Assembly (NCBI GenBank): GCA_964554185.1
Contig: CAZKNJ010000076.1
Coordinates: 1-6,684 of the forward strand
Direction: 5' to 3'
Source of the DNA: CAZKNJ01 sp964554185
GTDB taxonomy: Bacteria > 4484-113
Length of the DNA: 6,684 nt
Shown: positions 1 through 4,914 of the stretch, in pieces
Layout: each line of letters starts with the position of its first letter
Position numbering within the stretch: position 1 is the stretch's first letter
Notes under the pieces: model-generated
What the model saw: only the letters and a program-made list of their open reading frames with translations
What the model was told of the DNA's origin: nothing
Databases searched by the model: none
Translations under genes and position numbers: made by a program

Positions 1-1
1 C

Positions 2-688
2 ATGCCCCAGGCGCAGGAACGGACGCGGCCATTTCCCGCGGACCTCATCTTTTTTGACAACGACGGGACGGTGTTTGATTCGTCCACCGGCGTGCTCACC
101 GCGGTGCAGGACGGCTTCCGCGAGTTCATTGCGCGGCACGGCCTGGACCTGCCCGTGCCCACCATCGCGCGCATCAAGGAGCTGACCGGCACGCCCAACA
201 CCGTCTTCTTCCCCGCGGTGCTGCCGCCGGAGGTGCGCCACCTGGCGCCGGACCTGCGCGAGGCCTGCCTGCGCCACGAAGTTGAGGCCATCCGCACCAC
301 CGGCAAGCTCTATGACGGCGCCCGCGAGATGCTCACGGAGCTGCGCGCGCGCGGCAAGAAGCTGGTGCTCATCACCCACGCCGGGGTGGAATACCTCACG
401 GCCACCGCCGAGGCCTTCGGCTACCGTGAGCTGTTCGACGCCATGTATCACGTCGGACTGCACGGCCTGGCGGACAAGCCGGAGATGATAACTCACGCGC
501 TGGACGCAATGGGGTTAAACGGCGCGCCGCTGGTGGCGGTGGGGGACAAGGCGGCGGACATCGCCGCGGGCAAGGCGCACCGCGCGGCCTGCATCTTCTG
601 CGCCTATGGCTTCGGGACGGAAGCGGATGCGGCCGGCGCCGACGCGGTCATCCACGCGCCGCTGGAGCTGCTAGCTCTGGTGAAATAA
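2..688 (+). CDS. HAD-superfamily hydrolase, phosphoglycolate phosphatase-like
   Basis: A cytosolic phosphatase of 228 residues that should hydrolyse a small phosphate ester through an aspartyl-phosphate intermediate. All four HAD motifs are visible. Motif I is FFDNDGT, with nucleophile D19 and acid/base D21. Motif II is LVLIT with T125. Motif III is K159 in ADKPE. Motif IV is VGDKAAD with the Mg-binding D182 and D186. Residues about 30-110 between motifs I and II form the helical cap (C1 type), as in phosphoglycolate phosphatases and related enzymes. Length is normal for that family. The start is uncertain: the ATG lies at the second base of the window, so no ribosome binding site can be seen and the true start may be further left. 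The gene converges on the lipoprotein gene with only 24 bases between stops. Substrate cannot be told from sequence; phosphoglycolate is the family default, not a demonstrated activity. Confidence 0.9.
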   Translation: MPQAQERTRPFPADLIFFDNDGTVFDSSTGVLTAVQDGFREFIARHGLDLPVPTIARIKELTGTPNTVFFPAVLPPEVRHLAPDLREACLRHEVEAIRTTGKLYDGAREMLTELRARGKKLVLITHAGVEYLTATAEAFGYRELFDAMYHVGLHGLADKPEMITHALDAMGLNGAPLVAVGDKAADIAAGKAHRAACIFCAYGFGTEADAAGADAVIHAPLELLALVK

Positions 689-712
689 GGTCCCGCCCTG
701 TCCCCGAAGTGG

Positions 713-1003
713 CTAGAACGGGCTTAGCGACCCACCAGGGATGAGACCGGACCCACGCATGCCATCACCCCTTTCACCGCCGCCATTGTCAATCTCCTCA
801 ATCCACTTATCCACCTCCTGCTGATGCTGATGGCGGTAAATGGTTTCGTCGTCCTCCTCGTCCTCCGTTGTTGTTGGTTTATACTCCGGTTTGCATTTCG
901 GACATCCTGCTACATACAGAGTGCCACAAAGAAGTAGCAGCAGCAGTAGGAGGTGAGCCAGACGTCTTGAGGCCTTGCCCAGAGATGTGTAAAACCGCTC
1001 CAT
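713..1003 (-). CDS. Small putative lipoprotein with poly-leucine signal peptide
   Basis: A 96-residue protein I do not recognise. The N-terminus is basic (K10, R13, R14), followed by eight consecutive leucines (residues 18-25) and a lipobox YVAGC. Signal peptidase II would cleave before C34 and leave a lipidated peptide of 63 residues. The mature part begins CPKCK, then has a strongly acidic stretch (TEDEEDDE, about 46-53), a His/Gln patch (HQHQQ) and a Gly-rich tail with no further hydrophobic segment. The eight leucines use several different codons, so this is not a simple DNA repeat. The ATG at 1003 sits one base after the TAG of the upstream gene. It is preceded by a run of seven G seven bases away that can serve as ribosome binding site, so translation is probably coupled. 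The reading frame stays open upstream to 1303 but overlaps the better-supported gene there. Function unknown; envelope-anchored partner of the preceding protein is inference. Confidence 0.62.
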   Translation of the reverse strand: MERFYTSLGKASRRLAHLLLLLLLLCGTLYVAGCPKCKPEYKPTTTEDEEDDETIYRHQHQQEVDKWIEEIDNGGGERGDGMRGSGLIPGGSLSPF

Positions 1004-1019
1004 CCTAGATCCCCCCCTT
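1004..1019 (-). promoter_or_regulatory. Ribosome binding site and coupled stop/start between the two exported-protein genes
   Basis: On the minus strand the end of the first gene reads AAGGGGGGG-ATC-TAG-G-ATG. The G-run (1011-1017) is seven bases from the ATG and is the only purine-rich candidate for a Shine-Dalgarno site. The stop of the first gene is one base from the start of the second, the usual arrangement for translational coupling. Confidence 0.6.
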
Positions 1020-2075
1020 GTCCAGAGTGTTCTGCAGTAGGTCAAACTCAGTAACCATGTACACATCGTCAATGACGGGCTGCGTAGCGAGGATTGGGTG
1101 AAGCTCCTGTTCGTCCGACAACGGGAGGCCATAGACGCTCCCTTCGACAGTAGGTGGCGTGGTCCCCAGGTTGATCGACAATGAGAACAACTCGCGCTGG
1201 CCGCGGGCCATCGCGAACTCCCCAAGATTGCCGTTGACGGAACTCGTGATCGCGAGTTCGCTGTAGGCATTGACACTCTGCTGGAGCAGAGGCAAGTCCA
1301 CATCGGGGGCAGGGATCCAGGTCATGTAGTTGTTGTCCTGGGTCTCCGCATAGTTGTAGAAACCGTCCAGGAATGTGAGGGTGTCCGCCTTGATGCTGGC
1401 GGCGACCTCATCAGGAGGAGAAAGCACAGCCAGCGCACTTCGGGCGGTCGCGATGTGTGGCCTCCATGGATTGGCTTGGCTGAGGCCAGTAGCAGAAGTG
1501 TCTTGTACGAAAGCGGCCCAAATCGAAGCTAGCGCGGAGTCAAAGGAGAAATCCTGGCAGCGGGAAAGGAACTGACCCATATCAGAGTACAGAAGCGATA
1601 ACTCACCTCCGCGCTGCTGTGATACTACGTTCAGCTCAGAATCAAGCGTCTGGATTGCCTGATTTGGCGTCACTGTCACCACTGCAGATACCGAGGTGCT
1701 AAGGCCAGCGTCGTCGGTAGCGGTAAGAGTGAGCACGACCTCGCCCGCCTGAAGAATCCGGTCTGGCCATTCGTAGTTGATATCGAAGTAGTGGTCTTCG
1801 CCCGCGATGTTGAGGAGCACTTCGTCGGTGGAGCGTAAGGTGAGATTGTGGCGGCTCAGCACCGGGCCTTGCGACATGCCGTTCGGCGCTGAGATGGTTC
1901 CTGCTATCATCACCTCGCCTTCTTGGAGTGTTTGGCCGTTACTTGGAAATGTGAGGTGGGTGAACGACGGCGGCGGTCCTTGTCCTAGTGACCTAAGCCC
2001 AACCAGACCGAGCCCGGTGAGCGCAAGCAGCACTGACACAGCGAGCAATCGCGGTGTCCCAATGTGTAGTTTCAT
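1005..2075 (-). CDS. Exported protein with one Ig-like domain, function unknown
   Basis: A 356-residue protein of no family I can name. Residues 9-28 are a hydrophobic helix after a short basic N-terminus, which reads as a signal peptide or membrane anchor. No lipobox is present, and cleavage around residue 33 is possible. Residues about 42-137 look like a bacterial Ig-like domain: FPSNGQTLQEGE, then IAGTISAP, and near the end VVLTLTATDDAG followed by alternating hydrophobic residues up to VTVTP. Residues 140-356 resemble no domain known to me and look largely helical with many Ser, Gln and Asp. The only cysteine is C173. The start is well supported: GAGGAGGG lies a few bases upstream of the ATG and the hydrophobic segment begins at once. 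It heads a two-gene unit with the small lipoprotein. Local GC (about 48-60% in sampled lines) is below that of the neighbours. A surface or adhesion role is only a guess from the Ig fold. Confidence 0.8.
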   Translation of the reverse strand: MKLHIGTPRLLAVSVLLALTGLGLVGLRSLGQGPPPSFTHLTFPSNGQTLQEGEVMIAGTISAPNGMSQGPVLSRHNLTLRSTDEVLLNIAGEDHYFDINYEWPDRILQAGEVVLTLTATDDAGLSTSVSAVVTVTPNQAIQTLDSELNVVSQQRGGELSLLYSDMGQFLSRCQDFSFDSALASIWAAFVQDTSATGLSQANPWRPHIATARSALAVLSPPDEVAASIKADTLTFLDGFYNYAETQDNNYMTWIPAPDVDLPLLQQSVNAYSELAITSSVNGNLGEFAMARGQRELFSLSINLGTTPPTVEGSVYGLPLSDEQELHPILATQPVIDDVYMVTEFDLLQNTLDKGGI

Positions 2076-2083
2076 TTGTCCCT

Positions 2084-2091
2084 CCTCTCGG
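2084..2091 (-). promoter_or_regulatory. Ribosome binding site of the Ig-like protein gene
   Basis: The minus strand reads GAGAGGAGGGACAAATG. GAGGAGGG is a near-ideal Shine-Dalgarno site a few bases before the ATG at 2075. It decides the start of the 356-residue protein. Confidence 0.75.
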
Positions 2092-2095
2092 CATT

Positions 2096-2110
2096 ATGAT
2101 GCCGCATCAT
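2096..2110. repeat. Perfect 6-bp dyad in the leader of the Ig-like protein gene
   Basis: ATGATG-CCG-CATCAT is a perfect inverted repeat of 6-bp arms with a 3-base centre. It lies between the candidate promoter (2123-2151) and the ribosome binding site (2084-2091), near the expected transcription start. It could be an operator or a small mRNA hairpin. The sequence alone does not decide. Confidence 0.4.
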
Positions 2111-2122
2111 GTGATAGCCACT

Positions 2123-2151
2123 TCCATAGCATAGTATGTGTGGTGCGTCAA
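2123..2151 (-). promoter_or_regulatory. Candidate sigma-70-like promoter for the Ig-like protein/lipoprotein unit
   Basis: The minus strand carries TTGACG (2146-2151; five of six consensus bases), a 17-base spacer, and TATGGA (2123-2128; three of six). Transcription would begin near 2116 and give a leader of about 40 bases before the ATG at 2075. The -35 is good and the -10 is poor, so this is a candidate only. The -35 lies inside the 24-bp dyad at 2135-2158. Confidence 0.35.
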
Positions 2152-2158
2152 ACACATA
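2135..2158. repeat. 24-bp dyad overlapping the candidate -35, possible operator
   Basis: TATGTGT, ten bases, then ACACATA: a perfect inverted repeat with 7-bp arms. The candidate -35 hexamer (2146-2151) lies in its centre. The arm and spacer geometry looks like a binding site for a dimeric regulator. It is not the CRP/FNR consensus, whose spacer is shorter, and no regulator gene lies nearby. Confidence 0.35.
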
Positions 2159-2195
2159 AGGATGCGCACATACATTATGGCTGGAGCTGCTTAAA

Positions 2196-2230
2196 GCTGA
2201 AAGGCGAGGCGGTACACCTCGCCCTTCAGC
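2196..2230 (-). terminator. Hairpin terminator after pilT
   Basis: Two 14-base arms (2196-2209 and 2217-2230) flank a 7-base loop. As minus-strand RNA they pair completely, with one G-U pair. As plus-strand RNA the same position is an A-C mismatch, so the structure is built for the minus strand and belongs to pilT. The tail after the stem is UUUAAG, a short U-run, so intrinsic termination may be inefficient. It starts 35 bases after the pilT stop and ends before the promoter of the next gene. Confidence 0.7.
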
Positions 2231-2237
2231 ATATGTC

Positions 2238-2262
2238 GCAGTTCAGCCCGAAGGCTGGCTGC
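2238..2262 (-). terminator. C(UUCG)G tetraloop hairpin directly after the pilT stop
   Basis: Read on the minus strand, CAGCC-UUCG-GGCUG (2244-2257) forms a 5-bp stem closed by the C(UUCG)G tetraloop, one of the most stable RNA loops known. It is extended by GCAG/CUGC after a small internal loop. It begins two bases after the pilT stop codon and is followed by the larger hairpin at 2196-2230, with no U-run of its own. It could aid termination or protect the 3' end of the message. Confidence 0.5.
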
Positions 2263-2264
2263 TA

Positions 2265-3413
2265 CTAGATTCCGTCGCCCATCTCGCCCTTGCGCGAATG
2301 GGCGGCTTCGTACTGCTCCACGCGGCGCATGATGCGCTCGCTGAAGTCGGTATCCTTCTGTTCCAGCAGCTTGAAGTCGTGCTGGCTGCTGGCGGCGTTG
2401 ATAGCCGTGTCGTAGGTGATGAGGCCGCGCCGGAACATCCCCAGCAGGTACTGGTCGAAGGTGATCATGCCTTCGGAGTTGCCTTCCTCAATGGCGTTCT
2501 TGGTCATATCGGTCTTTTCCGCATCCTCAATGAACTCGCGGATGCGCCCGGTAGTCTTCATAATTTCCAGCGCGGGCACGCGGCCGCCGCCGACCATCGG
2601 CAGCAGGCGCATGGACACGATGGACTTGATGGTTTCGGCGAGCATCAGGCGCGCCTGCTTCTGCATCTGGTCGGGGTAGAAGTCCACGATGCGGCTGATG
2701 GTCTGCACCACGTCCAGGGTGTGCAGGGTGGTGAGCACGAGGTGGCCGGTGAGCGCCGCCTGGAAAGTTGCGGTGACCGTCTCGCGGTCGCGCATCTCGC
2801 CCACGAGGATGATGTCGGGGTCTTCGCGCATGGAGCCGCGGATGGCGTCCAGGAAGGTGTTGGTGTCCACGCCCAGCTCGCGCTGGTTGATGATGGCTTC
2901 CTTGTCGTAGTGGACGAACTCAATCGGGTCCTCAATCGTGATGATGTGCACCGGGCGCCGGTTGTTGATGTACTCAATCATGGACGCCAGGGTCGTGGAC
3001 TTGCCGGAGCCGGTGGTGCCGGTGATGATGATGATGCCGCGCCGCTCCAGCGAAAGCTCCTCCATGATTACCGGAAGGTTCAGGTCCTCAAACGGGAGGA
3101 TGTCGTCGGGGACCAGGCGCAGCGCCGCGGCCAGCGTGCCCTGCTGGCGGAAGATGTTGACGCGGAACCGCCCCTTCTTCTGGTACTGGTAGGAGACGTC
3201 AATCTCGTTCTTCTCTTCCAGCATGTACTCGCGCTTAGGAGTGAGCAGGTGCTTGCAGTAGCGTTCCATGAGCACATCGTCCACCCGTGGAAAGTCCGTG
3301 GGCATCAGGTCGCCGTCAATGCGGACAAAGGGCACGCGGCCCACGCCCAGGTGCAGGTCGGACGCATTCTTCTCAACCACGAAATCGAGAAGGTCGGTAA
3401 TCTCAACAGGCAT
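2265..3413 (-). CDS. pilT: Type IV pilus retraction ATPase, PilT/PilU family
   Basis: A 382-residue hexameric ATPase of the secretion ATPase superfamily. It acts at the inner-membrane base of the type IV pilus and powers pilin removal (twitching, DNA uptake). Visible parts are the N-terminal PAS-like domain (1-110, with ASDLHL at 17-22), Walker A GTTGSGKST (132-140, K138), Asp box ITIEDPIEFVH (158-168), Walker B DPDIILVGEMRD (198-209, E206), and His box TGHLVLTTLHT (222-232, H224, H231). The C-terminal GMITFDQYLLGMF repeats the family pattern. It is longer than usual PilT (about 345) and near PilU length; the place of the PilT AIRNLIRE motif reads GRIREFIED. PilT versus PilU is therefore open. 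The start is backed by AGGAG seven bases before the ATG. It has its own candidate promoter and two downstream hairpins, so it is probably transcribed alone. No other pil genes are in the window. Confidence 0.95.
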   Translation of the reverse strand: MPVEITDLLDFVVEKNASDLHLGVGRVPFVRIDGDLMPTDFPRVDDVLMERYCKHLLTPKREYMLEEKNEIDVSYQYQKKGRFRVNIFRQQGTLAAALRLVPDDILPFEDLNLPVIMEELSLERRGIIIITGTTGSGKSTTLASMIEYINNRRPVHIITIEDPIEFVHYDKEAIINQRELGVDTNTFLDAIRGSMREDPDIILVGEMRDRETVTATFQAALTGHLVLTTLHTLDVVQTISRIVDFYPDQMQKQARLMLAETIKSIVSMRLLPMVGGGRVPALEIMKTTGRIREFIEDAEKTDMTKNAIEEGNSEGMITFDQYLLGMFRRGLITYDTAINAASSQHDFKLLEQKDTDFSERIMRRVEQYEAAHSRKGEMGDGI

Positions 3414-3420
3414 TATGCAA

Positions 3421-3425
3421 CTCCT
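3421..3425 (-). promoter_or_regulatory. Ribosome binding site of pilT
   Basis: The minus strand reads CAGGAGTTGCATAATG. AGGAG is seven bases from the ATG at 3413, standard spacing, and supports that start. Confidence 0.7.
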
Positions 3426-3463
3426 GGTAGTTCCCCCGAACAGCCCATCCGGCGGTATACAGG

Positions 3464-3472
3464 ATTATAACA
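3464..3472 (-). promoter_or_regulatory. Extended -10 promoter of pilT
   Basis: The minus strand carries TGTTATAAT: a perfect TATAAT (3464-3469) with the TGN extension directly upstream. The -35 position (GCACAG around 3487-3492) is poor, as is typical for extended -10 promoters. Transcription would start near 3457 and give a leader of about 45 bases before the pilT ATG. It is one of very few AT-rich patches in this GC-rich neighbourhood. Confidence 0.55.
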
Positions 3473-3473
3473 T

Positions 3474-3500
3474 AGCCGGCGCGCGACTGTGCGCCTGGCT
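3474..3500 (-). terminator. Hairpin at the end of the pseudouridine synthase gene
   Basis: On the minus strand AGCC-A-GGCGC, an 8-base loop, then GCGCC-GGCT gives a 9-bp GC-rich stem with one bulged A. It starts at the last base of the stop codon of the pseudouridine synthase gene. The following bases (AUGUUAUAAU) are AU-rich but not a U-run, and are the -10 of the pilT promoter. Likely a terminator or 3'-end structure; termination itself is inferred. Confidence 0.4.
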
Positions 3501-4228
3501 CACCGCCCAACCGCCCGTCTCAGCCGGGCGGCTTCAACTGCGCTTAGATCCCGGGATTCGCCCGGCTTCAGGCGGCCGAGCTGCACTCCTCCGTAAGCGG
3601 TGCGCCGCAGCCGCAGCACCTCAAACCCGTGCGCGGCGAGCAGCCGCCGCATTATGCGGTTGCGGCCTTCGTGCAGGCTGATACTCAGCACCGCTGCGCG
3701 CTCATCCCGGCGCACCAGCTTTACGCCGTCGGGCCGAATAGGTCCGTCCTCCAGCACCGTCCTCCCGCCCAGGCGAGTGATGGAGCGTTCATCCGGCGGC
3801 GGCGAAACCGCCACCTCGTAGGTGCGGGGAGCCTCGGAGCTTGGGTGCATCAGCGCATGCGCCAGCTCGCCGTCGTTGGTGATGAGCAACAGCCCTTCGC
3901 TGTCCCGGTCCAGCCTCCCCACGGCGAACACCCTCGCTTTCCCCCGCGCCGGGAAGTAATCAGCCAGGCAGCGGCGCCCGCGCTCATCGCTCCACGTGCA
4001 CAGCACCCCGCGCGGCTTGTGGAAGGCCAGTAGCTGTATGCGCCTGGTTGCCTGGGCCGTTTTACCGTCCACGGTGATTTGGTCGCGTAGAGGGTCGACC
4101 ACGGTGGCCAACTCGGTTACCGTCTGGCCGTTCACCTTCACCCGCCCGGCGGTCACCAGCTCCTCCACTGACCGGCGGCTGCCAAAGCCCAGCATTGCCA
4201 GCGCCCGGTTGATTCGCATTTGCGCCAC
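3500..4228 (-). CDS. rluB: 23S/16S rRNA pseudouridine synthase, RluB/RsuA family
   Basis: A 242-residue cytosolic enzyme that converts a specific uridine of ribosomal RNA to pseudouridine. Residues about 4-50 are an S4 RNA-binding domain (RINRALAMLGFGSRR, then AGRVKVNG). The catalytic domain begins with FHKPRGVLCT (69-78) and holds GRLDRDSEGLLLITNDG (104-120), with D107 as the catalytic aspartate. The C-terminal family block reads EGRNRIMRRLLAAHG, where most RluB proteins have a Q/E-V pair in place of IM. The tail YGGVQLGRLKPGESRDL is typical. Length fits the family. RluB (23S) is more likely than RsuA (16S), judged from the EGRNR block only. The start is GTG at 4228; an ATG three codons later (4219) is the alternative. 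Neither has a Shine-Dalgarno site, but TAGAAT lies just upstream, so the message is probably leaderless. It is divergent from the methyltransferase gene. Confidence 0.92.
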   Translation of the reverse strand: MAQMRINRALAMLGFGSRRSVEELVTAGRVKVNGQTVTELATVVDPLRDQITVDGKTAQATRRIQLLAFHKPRGVLCTWSDERGRRCLADYFPARGKARVFAVGRLDRDSEGLLLITNDGELAHALMHPSSEAPRTYEVAVSPPPDERSITRLGGRTVLEDGPIRPDGVKLVRRDERAAVLSISLHEGRNRIMRRLLAAHGFEVLRLRRTAYGGVQLGRLKPGESRDLSAVEAARLRRAVGR

Positions 4229-4234
4229 GGCGAC

Positions 4235-4264
4235 ATTCTAGCCGCTACGTCCAGGCGTTGCCAG
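4235..4264 (-). promoter_or_regulatory. Promoter of the pseudouridine synthase gene, apparently leaderless
   Basis: The minus strand has TAGAAT (4235-4240; five of six consensus bases) with CTGGCA (about 4259-4264; four of six) 18 bases upstream. Transcription would begin about 4228, the first base of the GTG start codon. No Shine-Dalgarno site can be found before either the GTG or the ATG at 4219. Confidence 0.5.
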
Positions 4265-4275
4265 AAGCCCCGGCA

Positions 4276-4304
4276 TTGACGCGCAGCCGGTTTTGCGCTA
4301 ATTG
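4276..4304 (+). promoter_or_regulatory. Candidate promoter of the methyltransferase gene
   Basis: TTGACG (4276-4281; five of six) is followed after 17 bases by TAATTG (4299-4304; weak). The start point would fall at about 4311, the A of the ATG. Between the two hexamers lies a dyad of 5-bp arms, GCGCA (4281-4285) and TGCGC (4294-4298), a possible operator. There is no Shine-Dalgarno site before the ATG. Confidence 0.35.
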
Positions 4305-4310
4305 ATATGA

Positions 4311-4862
4311 ATGGCGGCTAACGCAAGTGGCAGCTACGACGAAAGAGGGTTGCTTCCACTCGACTTGACCTCCGGGCTGGAAACGGCGGTGTATTTCACT
4401 CCTGGCGGCAAACTCACCGGCATAGACCTGTTCCGGCTGCAGCCGCTCGCCGGCATGCCCGACCCAACTCCCACACTTGCGCTACGCGCGCTGCACCTCT
4501 GCATGCAGCCGGGGACTACGGTGCATGCCAATAGCGCCTGGACTGAATTCACCGTTGTTCACCAGGGCAAGACGGTGTGGCAGGTTGGGTTGGCGCGGGA
4601 ACTCTCGCCGTTCCGCCGCCGCGTGTATGGGCAGCTTCTCAGCATCGGTGCAGGTGAGACGATAAGCTACGGCGGGCTGGCGCAGCTGGCACGCACCGCG
4701 CCGCGGGCGGTGGGGCAGGCGATGGCGCGCAACTTCCTGCCGGTGCTGATTCCCTGCCACCGGGTAATCAGCGCAGACGGCGGGCTGGGCGGTTTCGGCT
4801 CTCCCGAAGGGGTGAGAATCAAGGAGCGGATGCTGCGCTACGAACGGGAATTTCGGTTTTGA
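4311..4862 (+). CDS. ogt: Methylated-DNA--protein-cysteine methyltransferase, Ogt type
   Basis: A 183-residue suicide DNA repair protein. It flips O6-alkylguanine (and O4-alkylthymine) out of DNA and moves the alkyl group onto its own cysteine. The active site is IPCHRV with C149. The DNA-binding helix region reads RAVGQAMARN (132-141), with R137-side residues replaced by Q-A and the usual asparagine present as N141. The family NP pair is NF here (F142). GETISYGGLAQLA (115-127) is the standard start of the catalytic domain, and GGLGGFGSPEGVRIKERML closes it. Residues 1-95 form the poorly conserved N-terminal domain with no Ada-type zinc cysteine cluster, so this is Ogt rather than Ada. No Shine-Dalgarno site precedes the ATG; a TTGACG promoter places the transcript start almost on it. 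An ATG four bases upstream is out of frame and stops after four codons. A stem-loop follows the stop. Confidence 0.93.
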   Translation: MAANASGSYDERGLLPLDLTSGLETAVYFTPGGKLTGIDLFRLQPLAGMPDPTPTLALRALHLCMQPGTTVHANSAWTEFTVVHQGKTVWQVGLARELSPFRRRVYGQLLSIGAGETISYGGLAQLARTAPRAVGQAMARNFLPVLIPCHRVISADGGLGGFGSPEGVRIKERMLRYEREFRF

Positions 4863-4864
4863 CC

Positions 4865-4885
4865 GTGAATCCGGTCTGGATTCAC
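4865..4885 (+). terminator. Stem-loop after the methyltransferase gene
   Basis: GTGAATCC, five loop bases, then GGATTCAC: a perfect 8-bp stem starting three bases after the ogt stop. No T-run follows in either direction, so it is not a textbook intrinsic terminator. The left arm GAATCCGG (4867-4874) recurs exactly at 4900-4907 and could pair with the same right arm (GGATTC, 4878-4883), giving two mutually exclusive hairpins ahead of the next gene. Confidence 0.4.
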
Positions 4886-4897
4886 CACGAAATAGGA

Positions 4898-4903
4898 TAG
4901 AAT
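4898..4903 (+). promoter_or_regulatory. Candidate -10 element for the diguanylate cyclase gene
   Basis: TAGAAT matches five of six consensus bases and is the same hexamer as at the pseudouridine synthase promoter. No good -35 lies 16-18 bases upstream (TCTGGA region). Transcription would begin near 4910, five bases before the ATG at 4915 and 29 before the GTG at 4939. Confidence 0.3.
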
Positions 4904-4914
4904 CCGGGAATCTG

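Noticed and set aside
689..722. Possible terminator between the convergent HAD and lipoprotein genes
   Set aside because: Only a 4-bp CCCG/CGGG pairing with a 12-base loop is present and there is no T-run on either strand.
943..957. AGC/AGT-type triplet run as a microsatellite
   Set aside because: It encodes the leucine run of the signal peptide with mixed leucine codons, so it is protein-driven rather than a true DNA repeat.
1004..1303. Upstream extension of the lipoprotein frame to 1303 on the minus strand
   Set aside because: It overlaps the last 300 bases of the Ig-like protein gene, has low-complexity Ser/Arg-rich translation typical of a shadow frame, and the lipoprotein signal peptide starts only at the ATG at 1003.
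1807..2268. Plus-strand frame running from the Ig-like gene through the intergenic region
   Set aside because: It crosses the promoter, hairpins and 5' end of a well-supported minus-strand gene and encodes nothing recognisable.
2298..3470. Long plus-strand frame opposite pilT (390 codons)
   Set aside because: Its translation is His/Val/Gly-rich without any domain, and it is the antisense shadow of a clearly recognised ATPase.
3629..4033. Plus-strand frames opposite the pseudouridine synthase gene
   Set aside because: Shadows of a gene with intact catalytic motifs on the minus strand.
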